Below are positions 1-6,879 of a DNA stretch of 19,331 nucleotides, piece after piece. Numbering within the stretch: position 1 is the first letter of the stretch; each line of letters starts with the position of its first letter. This DNA comes from an uncultured Megamonas sp. (GTDB lineage: Bacteria > Bacillota > Negativicutes > Selenomonadales > Selenomonadaceae). The position numbers and the translations under genes were made by a program. Under the pieces are notes generated by a model. It searched no databases. It was given only the letters and a program-made list of their open reading frames with translations, and was not told the origin of the DNA. Location: assembly GCA_900554895.1 (NCBI GenBank), contig USIX01000024.1, positions 1 through 19,331 on the forward strand. The letters run 5' to 3'.

Positions 1-330
1 AGCTTCCGACTGGGAGAAGGTTTTTTCCAGAATTTCCTTGGCTCTGGCTTTTGCAGCTAATGTTATTTCGTCTTCGGAAGCTTTTTTCTGAGCATAGGCT
101 TTTGCCTGTTCGATGATATTTTTGGCTTCCGCGCGGGCATCTTCAATAATTTTATCACGGTTTTGCGTGATTTCTTCCGCTTCTTTCAAGGCAGTCGGCC
201 AATCTTTACGAATATCGTCAATAAGACGGACAAGAGCATCTTCTTCAATCAGACATTTATTCGTAAAAACGAGTCGTGAGGAATTGGAAACGAGTTCTTC
301 CAGTTCATCAAGTGTTTTTAAGATATCCAT
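1..330 (-). CDS. Coiled-coil protein resembling ATPase subunit B/H (3' end cut by window edge)
   Basis: The first 110 codons run from an ATG at 330 leftwards to the window edge with no stop, so the C-terminus is missing. An AAAGG ribosome site lies a suitable distance upstream. The visible protein begins MDILKTLDELEELV, then becomes a long charged helix rich in Ala, Glu, Lys and Arg from about residue 50 on (EAEEITQNRDKIIEDARAEA and similar). This is the look of the peripheral-stalk B/H subunit family of F/V-type ATPases or of DivIVA-like coiled-coil proteins. Genes of this look, annotated only as 'ATPase' or 'ATP synthase subunit B/H-like', occur beside coaD in related Firmicutes (from memory). 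No catalytic motif is visible and the true role is unknown. It lies 35 bp downstream of coaD on the same strand and is probably the last visible gene of the nadE-rsmD-coaD operon. Confidence 0.75.
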   Translation of the reverse strand, partial: MDILKTLDELEELVSNSSRLVFTNKCLIEEDALVRLIDDIRKDWPTALKEAEEITQNRDKIIEDARAEAKNIIEQAKAYAQKKASEDEITLAAKARAKEILEKTFSQSEA

Positions 331-365
331 TATAATCCAACCTTTGAAATTTAGTTTAAGAAAGA

Positions 366-845
366 TTATTTTTTTACTTTGGCATGAATGGCGGCTTCTA
401 CGCACGGTGGAACGAGTGCGGAGATATCTCCGCCGAACTGTGCCAATTCGCGAATTGCCGATGATGATACGTGATAATAACGGTTATCCGTAGTCAGAAA
501 AATATTTTCAATATCCGGAGCCATACTTTTAATCAGCATGGCACGCGGAAATTCATACAGAAAATCGTTGGCATCGCGGAGGCCGCGGACAATCACGTGC
601 GCATCCTTGTCATGAGCATAATCGGCCAACAGACCGCCGAAAGCATCCACTGTGAGATTTGGAATGCCTTTTGTAGCTTCTTTCAAAAGAGCGACGCGTT
701 CTTCTACCGTAAAGAGCGGTTTTTTGTGTACATTGTTGAATACGCCGACAATAACATTGTCAAACATTTTTGTAGCACGTTTGAATATGTCGATATGTCC
801 GTTGGTTACCGGGTCGAAGCTGCCCGGGCATATTGCGGTTATCAT
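366..845 (-). CDS. coaD: Phosphopantetheine adenylyltransferase
   Basis: CoaD transfers AMP from ATP to 4'-phosphopantetheine, giving dephospho-CoA, the penultimate step of coenzyme A synthesis in the cytosol. The 159-aa product has the usual family length and the nucleotidyltransferase signatures: the N-terminal PGSFDPVTNGH motif (TNGH at residues 14-17, His17 being the catalytic-type histidine), RGLRDANDF around 87-95, and the C-terminal SSSAIRE motif near 127-133. Family members usually read YEFQ.A.MN after the RGLR block; here it is YEFPRAMLIK, so the Gln and Asn positions differ, which may be lineage-specific. The ATG is preceded by GAGGAA inside the last codons of rsmD, only 4 bp downstream of that gene, so the two are likely translationally coupled. 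Identification is strong. Confidence 0.96.
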   Translation of the reverse strand: MITAICPGSFDPVTNGHIDIFKRATKMFDNVIVGVFNNVHKKPLFTVEERVALLKEATKGIPNLTVDAFGGLLADYAHDKDAHVIVRGLRDANDFLYEFPRAMLIKSMAPDIENIFLTTDNRYYHVSSSAIRELAQFGGDISALVPPCVEAAIHAKVKK

Positions 846-849
846 AGTA

Positions 850-1419
850 TTATTCCTCGCTTTTAACTGTTGTTTTATATATGCTTATCTGAGTGGTTGA
901 ACCGTATTTTTGACGGCGCAGTAAGGAAAACTCCTCATAGCTGTCCGGTAAAATATCCTCTATGGCATGTTCCATAATGATTAATCCATTATCATTGAGT
1001 ACAGGATATTCATGCAGGATTTTTAAGCTTTGCAGACATAGATTTTTATGATAGGGCGGGTCACAAAATATTATATCAAATTTCAGCTTTTTTTGATGGA
1101 ACTTTTTTACGACGGAAAAAATGTCCGCTTTCAAAATTTCAGCCCTATCATTTAGTTTTGTATGCTGTGCATTAAATTTCATGACGGAAATACTTTCCGA
1201 TGCCGTATCCACCATAACGGCGTGAGAAGCTCCGCGGCTTAACGCCTCGAGTGCCAGATTGCCGGTACCGGAGAACATATCCAGAATTTTTTTATCATAA
1301 ATAAACGCACCGAGTATGTTGAACAGGGACTCTTTTATTCTGTCGGATGTCGGTCGGGTATTTTGTCCTTTCGGCGCTTTTAATTTAGCTCCGCGTGCCG
1401 AGCCGGTGATAATTCTCAT
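850..1419 (-). CDS. rsmD: 16S rRNA (guanine(966)-N2)-methyltransferase RsmD
   Basis: This is the SAM-dependent methyltransferase that modifies G966 of 16S rRNA in the small subunit. The 189-aa product carries the RsmD N-terminal signature MRIITGSARG with TRPTSDRIKESLFNIL (residues 21-36), the SAM-binding motif I LDMFSGTGNLALEAL (46-60), the acidic VDTA segment (70-73), and the N6/N2-amine methylase motif DPPY at 120-123. The length matches the family. Its ATG overlaps the nadE stop codon (ATGA, 4-bp overlap), and it ends 4 bp before coaD, so translation is probably coupled. The rsmD-coaD pair is a common arrangement in bacteria. Confidence 0.96.
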   Translation of the reverse strand: MRIITGSARGAKLKAPKGQNTRPTSDRIKESLFNILGAFIYDKKILDMFSGTGNLALEALSRGASHAVMVDTASESISVMKFNAQHTKLNDRAEILKADIFSVVKKFHQKKLKFDIIFCDPPYHKNLCLQSLKILHEYPVLNDNGLIIMEHAIEDILPDSYEEFSLLRRQKYGSTTQISIYKTTVKSEE

Positions 1420-3314
1420 GCACTTTCACCTAAAAGTCTGGCTTTAAGCTGTCTGTAGGCTCTTGTATAATAAGCACCGTTTTGCGATTCGCGGTGGTCA
1501 AAGCCGTATGCTCTGCGGCTTACGGCGAGTATCGGCGGAGCCTGGATGCGTTTTGCCACAGCCATACCGGTGAACAGGTTCCACCAGCGTTCCAAATCGG
1601 CGATGAATTCTTTTGCTGTCGGAAAATATTTTGCTACAAGACCCTTTTCACAGCCGAGATGTTCTTCAAGCGTATTTTCGCTGTACCAGACGAGGATATC
1701 TTCCGGTGTTACTTTCTGCCAGCTTTCGACAAAAGAACGGAATAAAAAGTCATGGTACGGATATTTTATCGGGTCGCCTTTACCGGCGTCAACATCCTGT
1801 TCGGCTGAAAGTTCCGCACTCGGTACGATATCGATAATTCCCTGAGGAATTACCTCACGTTTGTAAATTTCCTTATTCAAATAGCGTGCTAAATCATAAA
1901 CCTGATATTTCCAAAGGTCGGCAAGAGCTGCCAAAAAGCCGGACTGGTCGCCGTACAAAGTGGAATAGCCGACGGTAGTTTCTGCTTTATTGGCATTGCA
2001 GGTAAAACCGCCGCCGATTGCCGCTGCCATACCGGCAAGAATGCGTGCTGAACGGTCGCGGGCCTGAATATTTTCTTTAACAAAAGAAGATACTTTCACA
2101 TGATTGATATCATGCGTCGTTAAATTTTCTACCTCTGTCTGTTCAAACTGATTTACCGTGAAATCGACAACTTCCTGTATAGGAACGACTGCATAATTAC
2201 AGCCAAGATTGTGAGCCAGCTGACTCGATAATCCTTTTGTCGTTTCTGAATTGAACTTACTTGGCATATTAATTAATGTAACATTTTCTTTTCCTATAAT
2301 ATTGGCGTAAAGAGCGGAAGCTACTGCCGAATCAATACCGCCGGATATGCCGATAATTACTTTTTTCATGTGGATATCTTTTAGGAATTTTTTTATACCG
2401 TAGCAAAGAGCCTGATAAATATTGGAAATATCATCATTTTGCGGCACAGGCAAAGCTGGATAGGACTGTGCAGTGTTTAAGTTTATATACGTATTTTTTT
2501 CTGTGTAGGCTTTGCAGCAGGCGATAATATTGCCCTCGGCATCATAAACCGTGCTGGAGCCGTCGAATGTATAAATAGTTTTGCCGTTATTTTGGATGCC
2601 TATATTATTTACATATATAAGCGGAATATTATTATCTTTCGCCTGTTTGGAAAAAACGCGGTGACGTTTGTTATTTTTGCCGAAAGTATACGGAGAAGCC
2701 GAAATATTGATGAGCATATCAAGATTATAATTTTGGCACAGAATATCTATCGGTGAAAAATTATAATCGTCGCTCCAGCCGTCTTCACATAAAATACAGC
2801 CCAAGTTCAGTTCATGTCCTTTAATATTCACTTTCATCGGCGACAGAAGTTCTTCCACGGATTTATTCATTTCTGTTGCCAGATTTTGCAGGCTGAAAAA
2901 ATAACGACTGTCGTCAAATTCGCGGTAATTAGGGAAAAGTGTTTTTATTGCAAACGGATACGGCGATTTTTCCGGTTGAATTAATTTGCCCTGATAAGCT
3001 GTATACAAAGCATTGTATTTGCGTACGCGACCGTCTGTATTTTTTTTATGCCAGTCAACGGCAATATTGCCGAAGATAATACAGATATCATTCGATTGGG
3101 CAATGATGTCATTACCGTAAGCCAAGCAATCTTTCAAATAAGAAGTTTGTTCCCATGTATCTCCGAGCAGATAGCCGGGAATTGCCATTTCTGGGAAAAT
3201 AATGATGTCGGCATGATTTTGTTTCGCTTCATTTATAGCTTGAAGCATTTTAGAAAAATTAAGGTCAGGATGACCTGGTTCAACTTCAAATTGGCTGAAA
3301 CAGATTTTTAACAT
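1416..3314 (-). CDS. nadE: Glutamine-dependent NAD(+) synthase
   Basis: The enzyme amidates deamido-NAD to NAD using ammonia released from glutamine. The 632-aa product has two domains. The N-terminal CN-hydrolase glutaminase (about 1-280) shows the triad Glu42 (FPEMAIPGY), Lys124 (IKTLFPNYREFDDSRYF) and Cys176 (LGCILCEDGW). The C-terminal NAD synthase domain has the PP-loop GISGGIDSAVAS (SGGIDS at 324-329) and later RSARILAGMAA and GFLAALADLWKYQVY segments. A longer reading with 7 extra codons (ATG at 3335) is possible, but AAAGGCGGT sits 6 nt before the ATG at 3314 and MLKICFSQ is a normal family start, so that start is chosen. First gene of the leftward operon; the family identification is firm. 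Confidence 0.95.
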   Translation of the reverse strand: MLKICFSQFEVEPGHPDLNFSKMLQAINEAKQNHADIIIFPEMAIPGYLLGDTWEQTSYLKDCLAYGNDIIAQSNDICIIFGNIAVDWHKKNTDGRVRKYNALYTAYQGKLIQPEKSPYPFAIKTLFPNYREFDDSRYFFSLQNLATEMNKSVEELLSPMKVNIKGHELNLGCILCEDGWSDDYNFSPIDILCQNYNLDMLINISASPYTFGKNNKRHRVFSKQAKDNNIPLIYVNNIGIQNNGKTIYTFDGSSTVYDAEGNIIACCKAYTEKNTYINLNTAQSYPALPVPQNDDISNIYQALCYGIKKFLKDIHMKKVIIGISGGIDSAVASALYANIIGKENVTLINMPSKFNSETTKGLSSQLAHNLGCNYAVVPIQEVVDFTVNQFEQTEVENLTTHDINHVKVSSFVKENIQARDRSARILAGMAAAIGGGFTCNANKAETTVGYSTLYGDQSGFLAALADLWKYQVYDLARYLNKEIYKREVIPQGIIDIVPSAELSAEQDVDAGKGDPIKYPYHDFLFRSFVESWQKVTPEDILVWYSENTLEEHLGCEKGLVAKYFPTAKEFIADLERWWNLFTGMAVAKRIQAPPILAVSRRAYGFDHRESQNGAYYTRAYRQLKARLLGESA

Positions 3315-3320
3315 AGAATG

Positions 3321-3329
3321 ACCGCCTTT
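3321..3329 (-). promoter_or_regulatory. Ribosome binding site deciding the nadE start
   Basis: On the minus strand this reads AAAGGCGGT, six bases before the ATG at 3314. The alternative in-frame ATG at 3335 lies upstream of this site, so the downstream ATG is the likely start. Confidence 0.6.
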
Positions 3330-3363
3330 GTACAAATTATTTTCATTAAATATTTATGGTATA

Positions 3364-3392
3364 ACAATATCACGAATTACCCGCATTTACAA
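3364..3392 (-). promoter_or_regulatory. Candidate promoter of the nadE-rsmD-coaD operon
   Basis: On the minus strand TTGTAA (-35, 3387-3392) is followed after 17 bp by TATTGT (-10, 3364-3369), with TG one base before the -10 (extended -10). It sits about 50 bp upstream of the nadE start. Each hexamer matches the consensus at four of six positions, so the call is moderate. Confidence 0.4.
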
Positions 3393-3421
3393 GCTGTTGC
3401 ATAAACAAATAAATAAAATGC

Positions 3422-3451
3422 TTGCAATCTAAAATATTTCTGTGATATAAT
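3422..3451 (+). promoter_or_regulatory. Sigma-A type promoter of rpmB
   Basis: TTGCAA (3422-3427) and a perfect TATAAT (3446-3451) are separated by 18 bp, with TG one base before the -10 (TGATATAAT). It lies about 70 bp upstream of the rpmB start. This is the best promoter match in the window, as expected for a ribosomal protein gene. Confidence 0.7.
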
Positions 3452-3520
3452 GTTAGCACTGTGTTTTTGAAAATAACCTAGTAATTTTTCTATCTTCCAT
3501 TAATTAAGGAGGTGTGCTTG

Positions 3521-3709
3521 ATGGCAAATGTTTGCGAAATCTGCGCTAAAGGCGAAAGAGCAGGTATGAATGTAAGCCATTCTCATTTAAAAACAAAACG
3601 CACTTGGAAACCGAACATTCAGCGTGTACGCGCTGTTGTTGACGGCGAAGTTAAACGTGTTAATGTTTGCACTAGCTGCATGCGTTCTGGTAAAATCCAA
3701 CGTGCTTAA
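3521..3709 (+). CDS. rpmB: 50S ribosomal protein L28 (zinc-binding type)
   Basis: A 62-aa protein beginning MANVCEICAKG, with the L28 core NVSHSHLKTKRTWKPN and VRAVVDGEVKRVNVCT. It carries two CxxC pairs, CEIC near the N-terminus and CTSC near the C-terminus, so this is the zinc-ribbon (C+) form of L28. An upstream in-frame ATG at 3512 would add MCL, but it falls inside the AAGGAGGTG ribosome site, which is correctly spaced for the ATG at 3521. The gene is monocistronic: its own promoter lies upstream and a terminator follows within 25 bp. It is divergent from nadE. Confidence 0.97.
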   Translation: MANVCEICAKGERAGMNVSHSHLKTKRTWKPNIQRVRAVVDGEVKRVNVCTSCMRSGKIQRA

Positions 3710-3731
3710 TGGTCTTCGGACAGCATAAAAG

Positions 3732-3767
3732 ATAAGCTGCTTATAAATTAAGTAGCTTATTTTTTTT
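3732..3767 (+). terminator. Intrinsic terminator of rpmB
   Basis: ATAAGCTGCTT (3732-3742) pairs with AAGTAGCTTAT (3750-3760) around a 7-nt loop, with one G-U pair, and is followed by a run of seven T. It lies 22 bp after the rpmB stop. Confidence 0.85.
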
Positions 3768-3770
3768 ATA

Positions 3771-3805
3771 GTTCGTTTTTCTTTGAAGCTTAAAGAAAAA
3801 CGAAC
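3771..3805. repeat. Perfect 14-bp inverted repeat (hairpin)
   Basis: GTTCGTTTTTCTTT (3771-3784) and AAAGAAAAACGAAC (3792-3805) are exact reverse complements with a 7-nt spacer containing AAGCTT. It follows the rpmB terminator directly. A TTTTCTTT core is shared with the hairpins at 4159-4192 and, less exactly, 4272-4295, suggesting one repeat family. Confidence 0.75.
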
Positions 3806-3996
3806 CAAAAAGAAAACCATTTTAACGTTTCGCTATCGCTGCACTGGGCGAGCCTTCGTAGCCCTTCTTTAAAAACAGACGGTACGACGGCTTGAAACGC
3901 TTGGAATTTGGCTTGTGCCTTCTAATTCCAGCAGAAATTTAAATTGAGTTGTTGAGACAACATTTTGTTGGTCATGCTAAAACTTTTGTCCATGTT

Positions 3997-4127
3997 AGAG
4001 CATTTTCACGGTGGCTGTAGCTATTAAACAGAAAAAGATTTAGATATGGTTTTAGTTTAAATGTTTGAGCGAAGCGAGTTTTTAAACGTTATATCTAAAT
4101 CTTTTTCTTTTTAAAGTGAAAATCTCT
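3997..4127. repeat. Nested inverted repeat, MITE-like
   Basis: Three nested stems share one centre. The outer stem is AGAG-c-ATTTTCAC (3997-4009) against GTGAAAATCTCT (4116-4127), with one bulged base. The middle stem is 18 bp and perfect, 4030-4047 against 4091-4108 (AGAAAAAGATTTAGATAT and its complement). The inner stem is GTTTAAA (4055-4061) against TTTAAAC (4081-4087). The apex includes GCGAAGC (4069-4075), a sequence known to form an unusually stable mini-hairpin. There is no transposase. A non-autonomous mobile element or a structured RNA are the two readings. Confidence 0.6.
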
Positions 4128-4158
4128 TATGGGCTATGAACTGAAAGGTTTCTTTTTC

Positions 4159-4192
4159 GGCAACTTTTCTTTGTCTTCAAAGAAAAATTGCC
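4159..4192. repeat. 15-bp hairpin with one mismatch
   Basis: GGCAACTTTTCTTTG (4159-4173) pairs with CAAAGAAAAATTGCC (4178-4192) around TCTT; 14 of 15 positions pair. No T-run follows on the plus strand, so it is not a standard terminator. Confidence 0.65.
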
Positions 4193-4193
4193 T

Positions 4194-4246
4194 GGCACAA
4201 TATAGAAATAATTTAATAAATACTTCTTTTATACTTATATTGTGCC
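4194..4246. repeat. 11-bp perfect inverted repeat GGCACAATATA / TATATTGTGCC
   Basis: The arms lie at 4194-4204 and 4236-4246 with a 31-nt AT-rich spacer. The half-site ATTGTGCC resembles TTGTGYCAGTA elements before the polyol dehydrogenase at 16.4-16.5 kb. It lies about 85 bp upstream of the YnbB-like gene, so it could be a regulatory dyad or another repeat copy. Confidence 0.55.
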
Positions 4247-4271
4247 AAACAGACACTTTCTTTTAATGTGC

Positions 4272-4295
4272 TTTTCTTTTGCTATCAAAAGAAAA
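4272..4295. repeat. 10-bp hairpin upstream of the YnbB-like gene
   Basis: TTTTCTTTTG (4272-4281) and CAAAAGAAAA (4286-4295) are exact reverse complements around a CTAT loop. It ends 20 bp before the ribosome site of the next gene. Confidence 0.55.
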
Positions 4296-4315
4296 ATGAA
4301 CAATAAATAATTTTG

Positions 4316-4322
4316 TAGGAGG
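4316..4322 (+). promoter_or_regulatory. Ribosome binding site supporting the TTG start at 4331
   Basis: TAGGAGG lies 8 bases before TTG at 4331. No in-frame ATG lies near it, so the TTG is the likely start. Confidence 0.7.
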
Positions 4323-4330
4323 CTTATTAA

Positions 4331-5578
4331 TTGGCTTTTTCGGAAAGAATAATTAAATTAAAGCAGGAAGCACTGGCAAAATGCAAAGATTATTTTGCCC
4401 GTCCTGATGAAATTGCGGAAATAAACACATTGAAAATCCTTGATGCCATGCGCAAGGTAAAAGTATCGGAAGCTCATTTCAATACGACTTCCGGTTATGC
4501 TTATGATGATATCGGCAGAGGCAAGCTGGAGGAGTTGTATGCTGAAGTATTTAAAGCGGAGGCTGCGCTTGTGCGTACTCAGTTCGTTTCCGGCACGCAT
4601 GCTTTGGCTACAGTTCTGTTCGGTATTTTGCGCCCGGGTGATGAGCTCATATACATCACCGGTGCGCCGTATGATACGATGCAGACTGTTATAGGCTATG
4701 CTACGGACAGTCCGGGTTCATTAAAGGAATTCGGTATTTTATATGATGAGGTGCCGCTTAATGAGGAAGGCAGAGTGGATTTTGCCGTTGCTAAAGAAAA
4801 AATTTCTGCTAAAACAAAAATGGTGGTAATTCAGCGTTCCTGCGGTTATATGATGCGTCCTACACTCAGTGTGGAGGAAATAGGTGAAATATGCCGTTTT
4901 GTCAAATCCATCAATCCGAATTGTATCTGCTATGTGGATAACTGTTACGGTGAGTTTACCGATACTAAAGAGCCGATTGAAGTCGGTGCAGATATCATGG
5001 CAGGCTCACTTATTAAAAATCCGGGTGGCGGGCTTGCTCCGACCGGCGGATATATCGTCGGCAGAAAAGATTTGGTGGAACTTTCCTCCTACCGCATGAC
5101 GGCTCCGGGCATGGGAGCGGAACTGGGTGCTTCACTGTCCAATAACCGTTTATTATTCCAAGGTCTATTTTTAGCGCCGCACGTAGTGGCTCAGGCTGTG
5201 AAATCGGCGATTTTCGCTTCGGCGCTGTTTGATATGATGGGCTTTAAGACTTTGCCTGCACCGCAGACACCGCGCAACGATATTATTCAGGCGATTGAAC
5301 TCGGTACAAAGGAAAAATTGGTGGCATTTTGTCAGGGCATTCAGAAATATTCTCCGGTAGATTCCTATGCCGCACCGGAACCGTGGGATATGCCGGGTTA
5401 CGAAGACCAGGTAATCATGGCAGCGGGAACATTCGTGCAGGGAGCTTCGATTGAATTGAGCGCCGACGGTCCAATCCGTGAGCCGTTCAATGTTTATCTG
5501 CAGGGCGCGCTTACTATGGAACATTCACTTATCGCCATAATGGGAGCGGCTCAGGCTATTGAAGACTTGAACAAATAA
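4331..5578 (+). CDS. PLP-dependent enzyme of the YnbB / methionine gamma-lyase-like ('aluminium resistance') family
   Basis: The 415-aa product belongs to the cystathionine/methionine gamma-lyase-like branch of fold-type I PLP enzymes, annotated 'methionine gamma-lyase family' or 'aluminium resistance protein' and represented by Bacillus subtilis YnbB. The cofactor lysine is Lys229 in GSLIKNPGGG, with Asp203 of YVDNCYGEF as the usual pyridine-nitrogen partner. Other family blocks visible are SGYAYDDIGR (54-63), QFVSGTHAL (84-92) and PAPQTPRNDIIQ. The physiological substrate of the family is not settled. Start: TTG with a strong TAGGAGG 8 nt upstream. It stands alone, with a repeat-rich gap before it and a terminator after it. 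Family assignment is strong; function is not. Confidence 0.88.
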   Translation: MAFSERIIKLKQEALAKCKDYFARPDEIAEINTLKILDAMRKVKVSEAHFNTTSGYAYDDIGRGKLEELYAEVFKAEAALVRTQFVSGTHALATVLFGILRPGDELIYITGAPYDTMQTVIGYATDSPGSLKEFGILYDEVPLNEEGRVDFAVAKEKISAKTKMVVIQRSCGYMMRPTLSVEEIGEICRFVKSINPNCICYVDNCYGEFTDTKEPIEVGADIMAGSLIKNPGGGLAPTGGYIVGRKDLVELSSYRMTAPGMGAELGASLSNNRLLFQGLFLAPHVVAQAVKSAIFASALFDMMGFKTLPAPQTPRNDIIQAIELGTKEKLVAFCQGIQKYSPVDSYAAPEPWDMPGYEDQVIMAAGTFVQGASIELSADGPIREPFNVYLQGALTMEHSLIAIMGAAQAIEDLNK

Positions 5579-5591
5579 ATATTTTTGCATA

Positions 5592-5625
5592 CAAAAAAAG
5601 CGCGTTTTTTAACGCGCCTTTTTTG
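5592..5625. terminator. Intrinsic terminator after the YnbB-like gene
   Basis: GCGCGTT (5600-5606) pairs with AACGCGC (5611-5617) around TTTT. An A-run lies on the left and CTTTTTTG on the right, so it can work on both strands. It begins about 14 bp after the stop codon. Confidence 0.88.
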
Positions 5626-5816
5626 TGTGTATATATTATATTGGAGAGCTAAGGAAAAGCTTATATTTAATATAACACAGATGATAATAATTTTCAATAG
5701 TAATTTGATAATTTTTTTCATTTAAGTTTATTTTGGCTATATGCTGGATTAATTGTAAAATTATTGTTATTATCTAGTTAGAGAGATATTAAACAGTACC
5801 AATGGACAATTAAATA

Positions 5817-5825
5817 TGTTACAAT
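5817..5825 (+). promoter_or_regulatory. Candidate extended -10 promoter for the YitT gene
   Basis: TG-T-TACAAT (TG at 5817, TACAAT at 5820-5825) is an extended -10 element. The best -35 at 17 bp (TACCAA) is poor. It lies about 58 bp before the start codon. Weak call. Confidence 0.3.
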
Positions 5826-5882
5826 ACTTCTTGCTTATCTTTATAAAAAGACAAAAATAAAATTTTACAGGAGGATTTTATC

Positions 5883-6830
5883 ATGCTTGGGCGCTATTTT
5901 AAATTATTTTTGCGTTCATTGATTATTAAGTCGAATTTTGTAATGGGCAGTCATGTCGGACGTTATTTAAAGATTTTCCTAGGCTCATTGATTGCGGGTT
6001 TAGGATATAGTACGTTTATTATTCCGGCAAAACTTTTGGCAAGCGGACTTAGCGGGATTGCGGTAATTGTATATTATCTCGTTGATTTACCAATCGGCGT
6101 ACAGCTCATTGTGTACAATATACCTATTGTGTATATTGCTTATAAAGTTTTTGGCAAATTATATGCCATTGATACGATTATCGGTACAGTCATGCTGTCT
6201 GTCGCTATCGATGCTACAAGTTTCATCGGCAATTATCATATAGTGGAAGACCCTATCTTAAATGCCGTTTTCGGCGGTGTGCTGGTAGGTATAGGCTGCG
6301 GTATTGTATTTCGGGCAAATTCCAACGGCGGCGGCTTTGATGTGCTCGGTGCCGTTATAAAGAAGTATTATTCCCTCGATTTGGGAACGGTGGTATTTGG
6401 CTTTAATCTTATTATTATTTTGGTCGGTATCGTACTGTTTAATGTTTCCATCGGTTTGTATACATTAATCAATATGTATATTGTAGGTGAAATTACCAAT
6501 AAAGTAGTTGCCGGTTTTAATCGCAAGAAACTGGTAATAATCATGTCTCCGTTTTCAGAACTTATCGGCTGGACGATTATGCAGCATCTCGGACGTGGTG
6601 TTACTTTCCTGCACGGTGAAGGCGCATATAGCCATAAGGAACAGAAAGTGATTTTTGCCGTTGTCAGTCTGACGCAGGTAAGCAGAGTGAAACTCATAGC
6701 CAATGCTATCGACCCTACGGCATTTATGATTATCACGGATACGTCGGAAGTTGCCGGACGAGGATTTACCATAAAAATGCCGACGCATCCGAATGAAGAT
6801 ATGAATATACAAAAAACAAAAGGATTATAG
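5883..6830 (+). CDS. YitT family membrane protein (DUF161-DUF2179)
   Basis: The 315-aa product has about six hydrophobic segments between residues 29 and 192 (for example 29-49, 72-90, 95-115, 126-143 and 168-187), matching the YitT/DUF161 integral membrane domain with its NSNGGGFDVLG signature (147-156). A cytosolic DUF2179 domain follows, about 215-295, with GRGVTFLHGEGAYS (238-251) and GRGFTIK. The biochemical role of the family is not established; transport has been suggested. The ATG at 5883 has a good AGGAGG site. A second ATG at 5943 has none, so the longer form is chosen. This gives an extra N-terminus of about 24 residues whose segment 2-15 (LGRYFKLFLRSLII) closely repeats residues 25-38 (VGRYLKIFLGSLIA). 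It lies 49 bp upstream of speD and is probably the first gene of that operon. Confidence 0.88.
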   Translation: MLGRYFKLFLRSLIIKSNFVMGSHVGRYLKIFLGSLIAGLGYSTFIIPAKLLASGLSGIAVIVYYLVDLPIGVQLIVYNIPIVYIAYKVFGKLYAIDTIIGTVMLSVAIDATSFIGNYHIVEDPILNAVFGGVLVGIGCGIVFRANSNGGGFDVLGAVIKKYYSLDLGTVVFGFNLIIILVGIVLFNVSIGLYTLINMYIVGEITNKVVAGFNRKKLVIIMSPFSELIGWTIMQHLGRGVTFLHGEGAYSHKEQKVIFAVVSLTQVSRVKLIANAIDPTAFMIITDTSEVAGRGFTIKMPTHPNEDMNIQKTKGL

Positions 6831-6879
6831 GTTTGCCTTTATTAACCTAAATTTGCATTGGGAAAAGGATAGATATTAG

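Larger units (their letters stand above)
3710..4330. other. Gene-free intergenic region rich in long inverted repeats
   Basis: No credible coding region was found in these 621 bases. After the rpmB terminator come, in order: a perfect 14-bp hairpin (3771-3805); a GC-richer block (about 3822-3960) with only weak dyads, such as TGGAATT/AATTCCA at 3902-3908 and 3924-3930; a nested inverted repeat (3997-4127); a 15-bp hairpin with one mismatch (4159-4192); an 11-bp perfect inverted repeat with a 31-nt spacer (4194-4246); a 10-bp hairpin (4272-4295); and the ribosome site of the next gene. Such density of dyads suggests accumulated small mobile-type repeats (MITE or REP-like) or structured RNA. 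The family is not recognised. Confidence 0.7.
5579..5882. other. Intergenic region: terminator, then AT-rich promoter region of the YitT/polyamine operon
   Basis: These 304 bases hold the terminator at 5592-5625, then AT-rich sequence with no coding potential seen. The only promoter-like element is an extended -10 near 5817-5825, and AGGAGG sits 9-14 bp before the next ATG. No riboswitch fold or other known RNA was recognised. Confidence 0.6.

Noticed and set aside
471..866. Open frame on the plus strand opposite coaD
   Set aside because: coaD is certain on the other strand; no motif or ribosome site supports the plus-strand frame.
3315..3335. Seven-codon N-terminal extension of NadE (start at 3335)
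   Set aside because: The ribosome site lies between the two ATGs and points to the downstream one; MYKGGHS is not a family N-terminus.
3902..3930. TGGAATT / AATTCCA as a separate regulatory hairpin
   Set aside because: Seven AT-rich pairs with a 15-nt loop are too weak to call alone; mentioned only within the intergenic description.
3771..4295. CRISPR array
   Set aside because: The repeats are inverted, of unequal length and spacing, with no regular direct repeat-spacer pattern and no cas genes.
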